From: an uncultured Dyadobacter sp.
GTDB lineage: Bacteria; Bacteroidota; Bacteroidia; Cytophagales; Spirosomataceae
NCBI GenBank assembly: GCA_937880795.1
Contig: CALGRQ010000442.1
Location: forward strand, 1 to 12,789
Direction: 5' to 3'
Length of the DNA stretch: 12,789 nucleotides
Shown here: one piece after another, positions 1 through 7,018 of the stretch
How positions within the stretch are numbered: position 1 is the first letter of the stretch
How the letters are laid out: the number at the start of each line of letters is the position of its first letter
Notes under the pieces: model-generated
Seen by the model: the letters and a program-made list of their open reading frames with translations, nothing else
Told to the model about the DNA's origin: nothing
Database searches by the model: none
Made by a program: the position numbers and the translations under genes

Positions 1-1489
1 GCATGCGGTGGTACACCCGCCCCGCATAAATGACCATATGGTCATTTTTAAATCGGTATTCCAGAACAGGAATACGTATATCGCGTAGGTACTGATCAAA
101 AACTTTTGACATATCACGGCCGGCATGGCTACTGATGTAGTTCTCAATCTCGGAACCATCCACTGTCTTGTGATAGAACGTTTCGTTCAATCCACGAAGA
201 ATTTGTCTCCATTTTTCATCATCATTCACTACCTGGCGAATGGTATGAAGCATATTGCCCCCTTTGTAATACATATCCTTAGAGCCTTCCTGATTCACAC
301 CATATATACCTTGAATAGGAATATCATTGGCGATCACTTTCCTTGTTCCAATGACATAGTCCGATCCGGCTTCTTTACCATGGTAGAATTCAGTAAAGAG
401 TGTTTCAGAATAGTTTGTGAAGCTTTCGTGTACCCACATGTCGGCAACGTCTTTATAGGTAATGTTATTGGCAAACCATTCGTGGCCACTTTCATGGATG
501 ATGATGAAATCCCATTTTAAACCCCATCCTGTACCGGATAAATCCCTACCGAGATATCCATTTTTATAGCCATTGCCGTAAGTCACCGAGCTTTGATGTT
601 CCATGCCGAGATAGGGTACTTCTACCAGTTTATAGCCGTCTTCATAAAAAGGGTATGGCCCAAACCAATGTTCAAAGGCCTTTAACATCATGGGAACCTG
701 CTTAAACTGAACCTTGGCTTTTTCAAGGTTTTCAGGCAGAACGTAATAACTCAGTTTAAGATCACCTTTCTCTCCTTTGTAAACCTCATTCCAGCTTTCG
801 TAGTTACCAATATTCATGTTCACTCCATAGTTATTGATAGGGTTACCTACAAACCAATTAAACGTTTTTGTGTTATTAGGATTATCGGTAATACTGCGCA
901 ATACTCCATTTGAAATGTCTTTCATGTTGGCAGGAACTGTTATGCTGATGAGCATACTATCGGGCTCGTCATACATATGATCTTTGCACGGCCACCACAC
1001 GCTGGCTCCCAATCCCTGGCATGATGTAGCAATGTTGGTATTCCCGTTAGCGTCTGGGACCCACTGTATACCGCCATCCCATGGTGGTCTTTTGGCCAAT
1101 CGTGGACGCCCCGAGTAATGAACTTCAACGGATTCTAGTTTCCCTGTCGTCTGTGCTTTTTTTAAGGTAATAAAATACGCGTTGCCGTCTCTTGTATAGT
1201 CTAGGACTTGGCCATCCTGGGTGACTTTGTCAATCTGCAAGGGTTGTTGCAAGTCTATTTGCATGACTTGTGCAGGTTGTAAAACTTTGTATTGAACCTG
1301 AGTACTTCCTGAAAGTGAACTGTCAGCTGCACTCGGGGTAACTTTTAAATGATAATAGGTCAAATCCCACCAGGCCCGTTCCGGTGTAATGGAACCCCTG
1401 AGTGTATCTGCATGCGTAAAACTATTTTTTTGCGCCATTAGGCAATGGGAAATCAGAATGAGACCCATAGCCATTACTTTTTTTAACAT
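1..1489 (-). CDS. M1-family zinc metallopeptidase (aminopeptidase), C-terminus cut off by window edge
   Basis: Translating the minus strand from the ATG at 1489 gives 496 codons with no stop up to the window edge, so the gene continues beyond it. Residues 1-20 form an export signal ending in LMAQ. An M1-type N-terminal beta domain follows. The catalytic domain carries an exopeptidase motif in the form GMEH (residues 295-298) and the gluzincin zinc site HESGH (332-336), with the third zinc ligand E355 exactly 18 residues after the second histidine. Y407 in the YYKGG stretch matches the family's transition-state-stabilising tyrosine. M1 enzymes remove N-terminal amino acids from peptides; the signal peptide places this one in the periplasm or outside the cell. 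It starts 24 bp after the Kelch gene and is probably co-transcribed with it. The true substrate cannot be told, and a direct link to glycan use is not evident. Confidence 0.93.
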   Translation of the reverse strand, partial: MLKKVMAMGLILISHCLMAQKNSFTHADTLRGSITPERAWWDLTYYHLKVTPSAADSSLSGSTQVQYKVLQPAQVMQIDLQQPLQIDKVTQDGQVLDYTRDGNAYFITLKKAQTTGKLESVEVHYSGRPRLAKRPPWDGGIQWVPDANGNTNIATSCQGLGASVWWPCKDHMYDEPDSMLISITVPANMKDISNGVLRSITDNPNNTKTFNWFVGNPINNYGVNMNIGNYESWNEVYKGEKGDLKLSYYVLPENLEKAKVQFKQVPMMLKAFEHWFGPYPFYEDGYKLVEVPYLGMEHQSSVTYGNGYKNGYLGRDLSGTGWGLKWDFIIIHESGHEWFANNITYKDVADMWVHESFTNYSETLFTEFYHGKEAGSDYVIGTRKVIANDIPIQGIYGVNQEGSKDMYYKGGNMLHTIRQVVNDDEKWRQILRGLNETFYHKTVDGSEIENYISSHAGRDMSKVFDQYLRDIRIPVLEYRFKNDHMVIYAGRVYHRM

Positions 1490-1513
1490 TTAAATTAAGT
1501 GTTGATGAATAGA

Positions 1514-2494
1514 TTATTTAACCAATACTTCCATGTCGTTTAGCTCGGGGCCTCCACCGCGATTGGCCGAGCCGGCTACGACATATATTTTTTTATTAAG
1601 TAAAACCGCCTGCATACCATGTCGTCCCTGATGTAACGATGGGAATTTTTCCCATTTATTGGTATCGGTATTAAATGCTTCTACTTCACGATGTGCTTGT
1701 TCCTGTGTACCGCTTTCTCCGCCAATGAAAAGAACTTTGTTACCATAGGCTACGGCGGTGTGGCCGGCACGCATGGTTGGTATATTGTTTTCTGCTGATA
1801 GTGCAGTCCACTTTCCAGTGGCAAAATCATATATGTCTGTTTCTTGAACAGTGGTGTTCATAATCTGGTTGGTTTTAGCGGAGGATTTTCGTCCGCCAGC
1901 CGCAACCAACTTGTTCCCAGCCACGGCTACGGAAACATGGTCTCGTGCGCGTGGGGCATCCGGTAAAACGGTCCATTTGTCGGTTTTGGGGTCGTATTCG
2001 TCAAACCACGTTACATGTCCATCCCAGTGACCATCCAGAATACCACAAACCATATATATTTTATTGTTATGGACAAAGGCTCCGGCCGCACCTCTCAAAC
2101 GATTTGGAGGAATTTGTGCACCTTTTCTCCATTCATTCTTAATTGGATTAAAAATATAAATATACGGAATAGGTGCTTCGTGCGGGAAGTTACCGGTTAG
2201 CGCGCCCAAAACGTAGATTTCATTGTTGTACGATACCGCCTGAAAATGACTCATTTCTAAGGGAGGTGTACTCATCGTTTTCCATGTGTCCTTTTTTGGG
2301 TCATATTCGTTTACCGTCCTGATACCCCTGCCTCCAATCAGATATAGTTTTTCATTGGCAGGTGCCATGGCACACTCATGCCTTTTTTCGGGTAAGTTTT
2401 CAGGCTCAATGGCTTTCCAAACCTGACCTAAAACGGTGGTTGGAGTGAATATATAAGAGGTGAAAACTACGCAAATGACATGTATTAATTTCAT
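1514..2494 (-). CDS. Secreted Kelch-repeat beta-propeller protein
   Basis: The product is 326 residues from the ATG at 2494. That start is preferred over the in-frame GTG at 2533 because it puts a clean signal peptide (about residues 1-24, ending VLGQ) at the very N-terminus. The rest is a run of Kelch blades. Each has a hydrophobic strand plus small residues or a double glycine (LYLIGG, IYVLG, KIYMVCG, KLVAAGG, KVLFIGG, IYVVAG), followed by YDP/FNP and a spaced tryptophan (W71, W122, W174, W229, W281). W26 near the N-terminus may close the last blade. Six blades fit. The fold usually binds proteins or sugars; NanM-type sialate epimerases and galactose oxidases share it, but no specific active site was recognised here, so the function is unknown. 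It lies downstream of a strong terminator that ends the glucanase genes and 24 bp upstream of the M1 peptidase gene. Confidence 0.88.
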   Translation of the reverse strand: MKLIHVICVVFTSYIFTPTTVLGQVWKAIEPENLPEKRHECAMAPANEKLYLIGGRGIRTVNEYDPKKDTWKTMSTPPLEMSHFQAVSYNNEIYVLGALTGNFPHEAPIPYIYIFNPIKNEWRKGAQIPPNRLRGAAGAFVHNNKIYMVCGILDGHWDGHVTWFDEYDPKTDKWTVLPDAPRARDHVSVAVAGNKLVAAGGRKSSAKTNQIMNTTVQETDIYDFATGKWTALSAENNIPTMRAGHTAVAYGNKVLFIGGESGTQEQAHREVEAFNTDTNKWEKFPSLHQGRHGMQAVLLNKKIYVVAGSANRGGGPELNDMEVLVK

Positions 2495-2545
2495 AGGAAT
2501 AGTGTTTAATGGAAGTTTTTTAACGGAACTCACATTAAGATACTA

Positions 2546-2594
2546 TAATATTTGATAAAAGAGAAAGGTCGGAGCTGATCCGACCTTTCTCTTT
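2546..2594 (-). terminator. Rho-independent terminator after the second GH144 gene
   Basis: A perfect 16-bp inverted repeat (2558-2573 pairing with 2579-2594) encloses a 5-nt loop. On the minus strand it is followed directly by a T-rich run (TTTTATCAAAT). It lies 32 bp past the stop codon of the upstream GH144 gene. This should end the SusCD-glucanase transcript and separate it from the Kelch/M1 genes. The opposite side of the stem (CTCTTTGTG on the plus strand) is less T-rich, so the minus-strand direction is favoured. Confidence 0.85.
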
Positions 2595-2625
2595 GTGTAG
2601 TTGTATGGCTGATTTTTTGCATCTG

Positions 2626-3990
2626 TCATTTCAGAGCCGGGCTTTCAAACCCAAGTTTTTTAAGCCCGTTTTGTACATCCTTATCCTGCATAAATAATTT
2701 CCACAAAAGCCCTGTTCGATAATTTTCAATCATCACAATGATAGGTCCCTGATCTATGGCCAGGTGCGAATTAGCGTACCAGTTTTGCGTTTCATTAAAT
2801 GCATCTATAAAACCATATTCACTCCATAGCTTATCCCCCAGATCATCATAAAAATGTCTCAGTGCTTTCATAGATTGCTCCGGAGTATATGGGAACGATG
2901 ACAATGCAGCGGTTGGCGTAATTGTACCAAAGTCGTTAGATGGGGAGTGTGCATTGTATCCATTATAGGTATCGCTGGCTGTTAGTCCCCAGTTATTCTC
3001 TCCATACCCCTTAAATTTTCCAGGGTTTGCCACACAATGCTTATAATTGATTAGTGTATGGTTCACATTCTGTTCCCAGTAGTTGGCATGATGATCTTTC
3101 AGGTTTCTTGGATCGAGTCCTAAAAAGCTATAATGAGCGAAGAAAAGAGGACCGCCGTAATCAAATCCCAACGGTAGTTTGACACCATAAAATTCTTGAC
3201 CATTTTTAAAATGGCTGCTTTCTGTCCAGCATTTATTGTATACCTGGCTACTAACGGGGTAGCGAGGAGAAGAAGCGGCTAGAACGTGGGTGATGAGCGC
3301 TTCATTATACCCGCGCAATTCGAAATTCATGGCCCAACCATGATTCGGACTCCAGTGCCAATATAGCTGGTTGGGGTTTTCTCTGGTATACCAGTCCCAT
3401 TCCATTTCGTTCCAAATCCATTCTACTCGACTTCTGATCGTTCGTTCAGCTTCAGTATCCTGGTTAAAGTAGTGCTTGGCGCAAATTAATCCTTGCATCA
3501 AAAAGGAGGTTTCTACCAAATCGCCACCGTCATCCTTTCTTGAAAAGGGAATCGTTTTACCGGTAGCGCCATTTAGCCAATGAGGGAAAACACCATGGTA
3601 GTTATCGGCCTTCGCCAGAAACTTAACCATTTTGGCGAGTCTGTTCGCAACCGAATCGCGGGGATACCAACCCCTTTCTGCCGCCACTATCATAGCCATA
3701 ATACCAAAGCCGGTTCCGCCAGTGGTTACAACTTCATCACCATAGTCGAATGATCTATTACTTCTTTCCCGGGATAATCCGCTTACCGGGTGGCCAAAAT
3801 CCCAGAAATACCGGAAAGTCTGCTTTTGTACCAATTCAAGGAGCGCAGAATCGGATAAATTTTTTGGGCGGTTGGCTGGATTAAAGGCGACTTCCGTTTT
3901 TTTTGAGATTGCTTTTTTCTTTTGGGCTGTTACCCCAAATGGGCTTAGGAGTAAGCCCAGGAGAATAAACAGATATGATAAATGTTTCAT
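2626..3990 (-). CDS. GH144-type (PF10091) glycoside hydrolase, probable beta-1,2-glucan-degrading enzyme, secreted
   Basis: This 454-residue protein starts at an ATG and has a cleavable signal peptide (residues 1-22, ending VTAQ) with no lipobox cysteine, so it is probably periplasmic or secreted. The rest is one (alpha/alpha)6-type domain often auto-named 'glucoamylase'. Characterised Bacteroidota members are endo-beta-1,2-glucanases (Chitinophaga pinensis) or exo-acting sophorose-releasing enzymes (Parabacteroides distasonis), now family GH144. Family landmarks are QTFRYFWDFGHP (57-68), FPHWLNGATG (135-144), DLVETSFL (157-164), LYWHWSP (209-215) and AIDQGPI (411-417). D153, D157, E160 and E230 form a conserved acidic set likely to line the active site, inferred from the paralogue comparison and family memory. 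The length is usual for the family. It lies 60 bp after its paralogue and is the last gene before the terminator. Whether it is endo- or exo-acting cannot be decided by eye. Confidence 0.9.
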   Translation of the reverse strand: MKHLSYLFILLGLLLSPFGVTAQKKKAISKKTEVAFNPANRPKNLSDSALLELVQKQTFRYFWDFGHPVSGLSRERSNRSFDYGDEVVTTGGTGFGIMAMIVAAERGWYPRDSVANRLAKMVKFLAKADNYHGVFPHWLNGATGKTIPFSRKDDGGDLVETSFLMQGLICAKHYFNQDTEAERTIRSRVEWIWNEMEWDWYTRENPNQLYWHWSPNHGWAMNFELRGYNEALITHVLAASSPRYPVSSQVYNKCWTESSHFKNGQEFYGVKLPLGFDYGGPLFFAHYSFLGLDPRNLKDHHANYWEQNVNHTLINYKHCVANPGKFKGYGENNWGLTASDTYNGYNAHSPSNDFGTITPTAALSSFPYTPEQSMKALRHFYDDLGDKLWSEYGFIDAFNETQNWYANSHLAIDQGPIIVMIENYRTGLLWKLFMQDKDVQNGLKKLGFESPALK

Positions 3991-4050
3991 AGATGATACG
4001 ATTAATGGGTTGGTATTTTCGCCTAGTGTCTAAATCTTTGTGGTCTGTTT

Positions 4051-5400
4051 TTATAAATTAGGACTCGTGAATCCTAATTGTTTCATGCCCTTTTTGATTT
4101 CTGGATTGCTCATAAAAAGGTTCCATGGAAGCTTGGTGCGGTGATTTTCGATCATCACGACGATTGGTCCCTGGTCAATAGCAAGATAGGAATTGGCAAA
4201 CCAAACCTGGTCCAGTGAGAAAGCATCGTAAAATCCATATTCCCCCCATATTTTATCTCCCAGTTTGTAATAGAAGAATTTGAGTGCTCGCATAGATTCG
4301 ATGGGTGTATATGGGAATGCTGATATAGCTGCCGTAGGAGCTATTACCCCCTTGTCGTTGGTGGGTGAGTTTGCATGATATCCGTTGGGTATGTCACAGG
4401 CAGTAATACCCCAGCACGCATCACTATATCCGACGTGTTTGTTTGGGTTTGTTTTGCAATAATTATAATTGATCAGTGCATGGTTCTGGTTTTGGGTCAG
4501 GTAATTGGTAAAACCGTCGGTTAGCTCCGTGGGATTGATCCCCAAAAAGGAATATTGAGATAAGAACAAAGGACCGCCATATGGCTCACCAAGGGGCAAG
4601 GTAATGCCGTAATAAGTTTGGCCGTTTACAAAAGATCCTTTTTGGGTCCAGCCATTGTTGTAGACTGCCTTTGAAATAGGATGGGTGGGAGAGCTGGCAG
4701 CCAGTACGTAAGTAACCAGGCATTCATTCCATCCCCGTATGGGCAAATTCATTTCCCACTGATGATCGGGACTCCAATGCCAGTATAGCACGTCTCCGGA
4801 ATCTTTGGCGAACCAATTCCATTCTACACCGTGCCAGATTTTATTGATATCGTTACGAAGTTGTGTTTCTGCCACAGTGTTGTCATTAAAATATTGACGG
4901 GCTGTTAGCAAGCCTTGGATCAGGAACGAAGTTTCCACCAAATCGGCACCATTGTCTTTTGAACTGAAAGGGACCACAACTCCCGTGGCTCCATTCAGCC
5001 AATGCGGAAAAGCTCCATGGAATTTTTGTGCATTGTTGTTTAAAAACGAAACGATTTTCTGCATACGCTCCAAACCTTGGACGCGCGTAATAAACTTTCG
5101 TTCGATTGCCACAGGTATGGTCATGATACCAAAACCACTTCCCCCGGAGGTTACCACATCGCCCGAAGAATTTCTTTCTCTTGCCAAACCGCTGACCGGA
5201 TGTCCAAAATCCCAGAAATACTTGAAAGTTTGCTTTTGAACTAAGGTTAGGAGCTCATCATCCGGAATGATTGGAAATTTGTCGGTGAAGTCTATCTGAT
5301 ATACTGATGGATTAATCACATCAGGAGCTTTTACTTTATCGTTGTTGCACGCCAGCAGCGTAGCAACGATGAGAAATATACAGATGATGTGATTTTTCAA
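4051..5400 (-). CDS. GH144-type (PF10091) glycoside hydrolase lipoprotein, probable beta-1,2-glucanase
   Basis: The product is 449 residues, a clear paralogue of the next gene with well over half the residues shared by eye. Its N-terminus is a lipoprotein signal ending in the lipobox LLAC (Cys18), followed by NNDK, so it should be lipid-anchored. Outer-membrane or surface display is plausible but unproven, because the residues after Cys are not a textbook surface-export signal. The start must be the TTG at 5400: an in-frame TGA lies seven codons upstream, no ATG lies between them, and later starts would lose the signal peptide. Conserved features are QTFKYFWDFGHP (57-68), FPHWLNGATG (131-140), DLVETSFL (153-160), LYWHWSP (205-211) and AIDQGPI (407-413). 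The acidic set is D149, D153, E156 and E226. In PUL logic this would be the enzyme that cuts the polymer before SusCD uptake. The name glucoamylase, implying starch, is probably misleading. Confidence 0.9.
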   Translation of the reverse strand: MKNHIICIFLIVATLLACNNDKVKAPDVINPSVYQIDFTDKFPIIPDDELLTLVQKQTFKYFWDFGHPVSGLARERNSSGDVVTSGGSGFGIMTIPVAIERKFITRVQGLERMQKIVSFLNNNAQKFHGAFPHWLNGATGVVVPFSSKDNGADLVETSFLIQGLLTARQYFNDNTVAETQLRNDINKIWHGVEWNWFAKDSGDVLYWHWSPDHQWEMNLPIRGWNECLVTYVLAASSPTHPISKAVYNNGWTQKGSFVNGQTYYGITLPLGEPYGGPLFLSQYSFLGINPTELTDGFTNYLTQNQNHALINYNYCKTNPNKHVGYSDACWGITACDIPNGYHANSPTNDKGVIAPTAAISAFPYTPIESMRALKFFYYKLGDKIWGEYGFYDAFSLDQVWFANSYLAIDQGPIVVMIENHRTKLPWNLFMSNPEIKKGMKQLGFTSPNL

Positions 5401-5430
5401 GCTCGGTTTGGTTAAGATTCAAAGACACTA

Positions 5431-5496
5431 TAAAAAATGCCGTAGCATGAATGGCAGAACGCGAATCGCGTGTGACTTCATCATGACTACGGCATT
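5431..5496 (-). terminator. Compound hairpin with U-tract between susD and GH144 genes (terminator or attenuator)
   Basis: A perfect 10-bp stem (5436-5445 with 5487-5496) continues, after one bulged base, as a further 5 bp (5446-5450 with 5481-5485). An inner small hairpin, ACGCG-AAT-CGCGT, occupies 5459-5471. On the minus strand the base of the stem runs straight into six Ts. It begins 13 nt after the susD stop. This is an intrinsic-terminator layout that would lower expression of the two glucanase genes relative to susCD. No T-run follows on the plus strand. Confidence 0.75.
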
Positions 5497-5508
5497 CGTT
5501 AAAGGCAA

Positions 5509-7005
5509 TTAATGGCCCGGATTTTGAGTTAGAGAGCCACCACTAAGATCAATTTCATTTTGGGGAATGGGCCATACCTCATTACGCCCTGCGGTCCAAC
5601 CTTTTTTGCCGAATATTTCCACACCTCTTCCTTGACGAATTACATCGAAATAACGATCGTTTTCCATCGCTAATTCTATATGACGTTCGTGCCAAATCGC
5701 TTTTTGAAGAGCTACTTTATCAGTAACCGTAACTTTAGGTAAAATTGAATTGTTACCGGCTCTGGCTCTTGCCCGAACTTTTTCCAGGGAAGCGAGTGCT
5801 TCGGTAGCTTTGCCAAGCTCATTCGCGGCTTCAGCATGCATTAGAAGTACGTCAGCGTAGCGAATTACCCGCACATTTTGCTGGCAGCCAGAGGCAAATC
5901 CTGATATATAATCTTTAAACGGTACGTAAGATTTTTGATTATACATGGGATTATCGCCGATAGCAGGAATTTTGTCTCCATCTGGAGTTGTCTCTCCTCT
6001 AAAAATAATGGTGGCATCTTTACGAGGATCGCCCGGCTCATAACTATCAACAAGACTTTGCGTAGGCACATTGAAACCCCATCCGCCACCGTTAATTCCT
6101 CTTACTCCCTGCACTTCGGAATATTGTGAATTGGATGCGTCTTTATTTTCCAGCACTAATTCATTTTGTATTTCAAAAATTGACTCCGAGGAGTTTTCAT
6201 TTTTAACACGGAATAGTTGCTCGTAATTAGGGAACAATGCATAAATACCTAAACCAATAACCTGATTGGTAAGATCGTATACCTGCTGCCATTTTTGCTG
6301 ATACATGGACACCTTTGCATGTAACGACCACGCTGCCCCCTTGGTTATTCTACCAAGGTTGGTTTGATTATAACTAGTCGGTAATACACTGGCCGCTTCG
6401 GTCAAATCTTTTTCAATGGCAGTATAAATTTCCGCCTTGGGGCTCCTTGGTAAATTATATTCCGTAGCATTTGCAGGAACGTGTAAACGAAGAGGAACAT
6501 CACCGAAAGCGCGTACAAGACGGAAATAGGAATAAGCGCGCACAAATTTTGCCTCAGCCAGGTATCGTTCTTTCAAACCAGAATCCATTGTGATGGTAGG
6601 AATGTTATCCAATACCTGATTGGCATAATTTATATTTTGATACTGTGCCTCCCAGAATCCAAACATCTGTCCCTCAGTGGAGCCTACTGTGAAGTCATCG
6701 TACGTATTAAAAAATGTTGCATCTGACGCAGAACTACCTTTTTCCGCATCGTCAGATCCAGTGCTTTCCAAAGCGATTGCAGGAAAGGCAGTATTTCCCC
6801 AGCTACGTAGATTAGCATACATCGCATTTACTGCTTTGGTGGCATCTGCTTCATTTTGCCAAAAAACCTGGCCAGGCAATTTGCCTTGCGGATCCGTATC
6901 TAAAAAGCTTTGTTCACAGGATGTTGGTAGTAGGAGCGTTGCCACCACGCCTGTTATATAGCCAAGCTTTTTTAAGCCAAAAGTGTTTTTACGTATATTT
7001 TTCAT
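5509..7005 (-). CDS. susD-like: SusD/RagB family outer-membrane glycan-binding lipoprotein
   Basis: The product is 498 residues starting at an ATG. It has a lipoprotein signal with Cys30 (LLLPTSC), followed by EQSFLDTDP, the usual SusD-family beginning. The N-terminal region has the helical TPR-like stretch AEAKFVRAYSYFRLVRAFGD (150-169). The C-terminal half carries RYADVLLMHAEAANE (382-396), HERHIELAMENDRYFD (439-454) and the family ending, WPIPQNEIDLSGG to NPGH. SusD proteins sit on the outer surface as lids over the SusC transporter and capture oligosaccharides. The gene begins 13 bp after the susC-like stop, the canonical pairing. The ligand is inferred to be beta-1,2-glucan oligosaccharides only from the two GH144 genes downstream. 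Its length is ordinary and no break was seen. Confidence 0.96.
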   Translation of the reverse strand: MKNIRKNTFGLKKLGYITGVVATLLLPTSCEQSFLDTDPQGKLPGQVFWQNEADATKAVNAMYANLRSWGNTAFPAIALESTGSDDAEKGSSASDATFFNTYDDFTVGSTEGQMFGFWEAQYQNINYANQVLDNIPTITMDSGLKERYLAEAKFVRAYSYFRLVRAFGDVPLRLHVPANATEYNLPRSPKAEIYTAIEKDLTEAASVLPTSYNQTNLGRITKGAAWSLHAKVSMYQQKWQQVYDLTNQVIGLGIYALFPNYEQLFRVKNENSSESIFEIQNELVLENKDASNSQYSEVQGVRGINGGGWGFNVPTQSLVDSYEPGDPRKDATIIFRGETTPDGDKIPAIGDNPMYNQKSYVPFKDYISGFASGCQQNVRVIRYADVLLMHAEAANELGKATEALASLEKVRARARAGNNSILPKVTVTDKVALQKAIWHERHIELAMENDRYFDVIRQGRGVEIFGKKGWTAGRNEVWPIPQNEIDLSGGSLTQNPGH

Positions 7006-7018
7006 TGTATTTCTGGTC

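Noticed and set aside
125..520. Plus-strand open frame of 131 codons
   Set aside because: It lies entirely antisense to the M1 peptidase, including its zinc site, and has no recognisable domain; it is a shadow frame. Other plus-strand and short overlapping frames inside the Kelch, GH144, SusC/D and regulator genes were dropped for the same reason.
2495..2533. GTG start for the Kelch protein, 13 codons upstream of the chosen ATG
   Set aside because: It would put a hydrophilic stretch with three lysines or polar residues ahead of an otherwise standard signal peptide, and it uses a non-ATG codon although an ATG is available at 2494.
2558..2594. The perfect palindrome as a mobile element or phage attachment site
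   Set aside because: Its place just after a stop codon and the T-rich run on the minus strand are fully explained by an intrinsic terminator, and no integrase or repeat partner is present.
2626..5400. Starch-degrading glucoamylase function suggested by the PF10091 domain name
   Set aside because: The characterised enzymes of this fold act on beta-1,2-glucan (GH144), and no other starch-system gene such as an alpha-amylase is present in the window.
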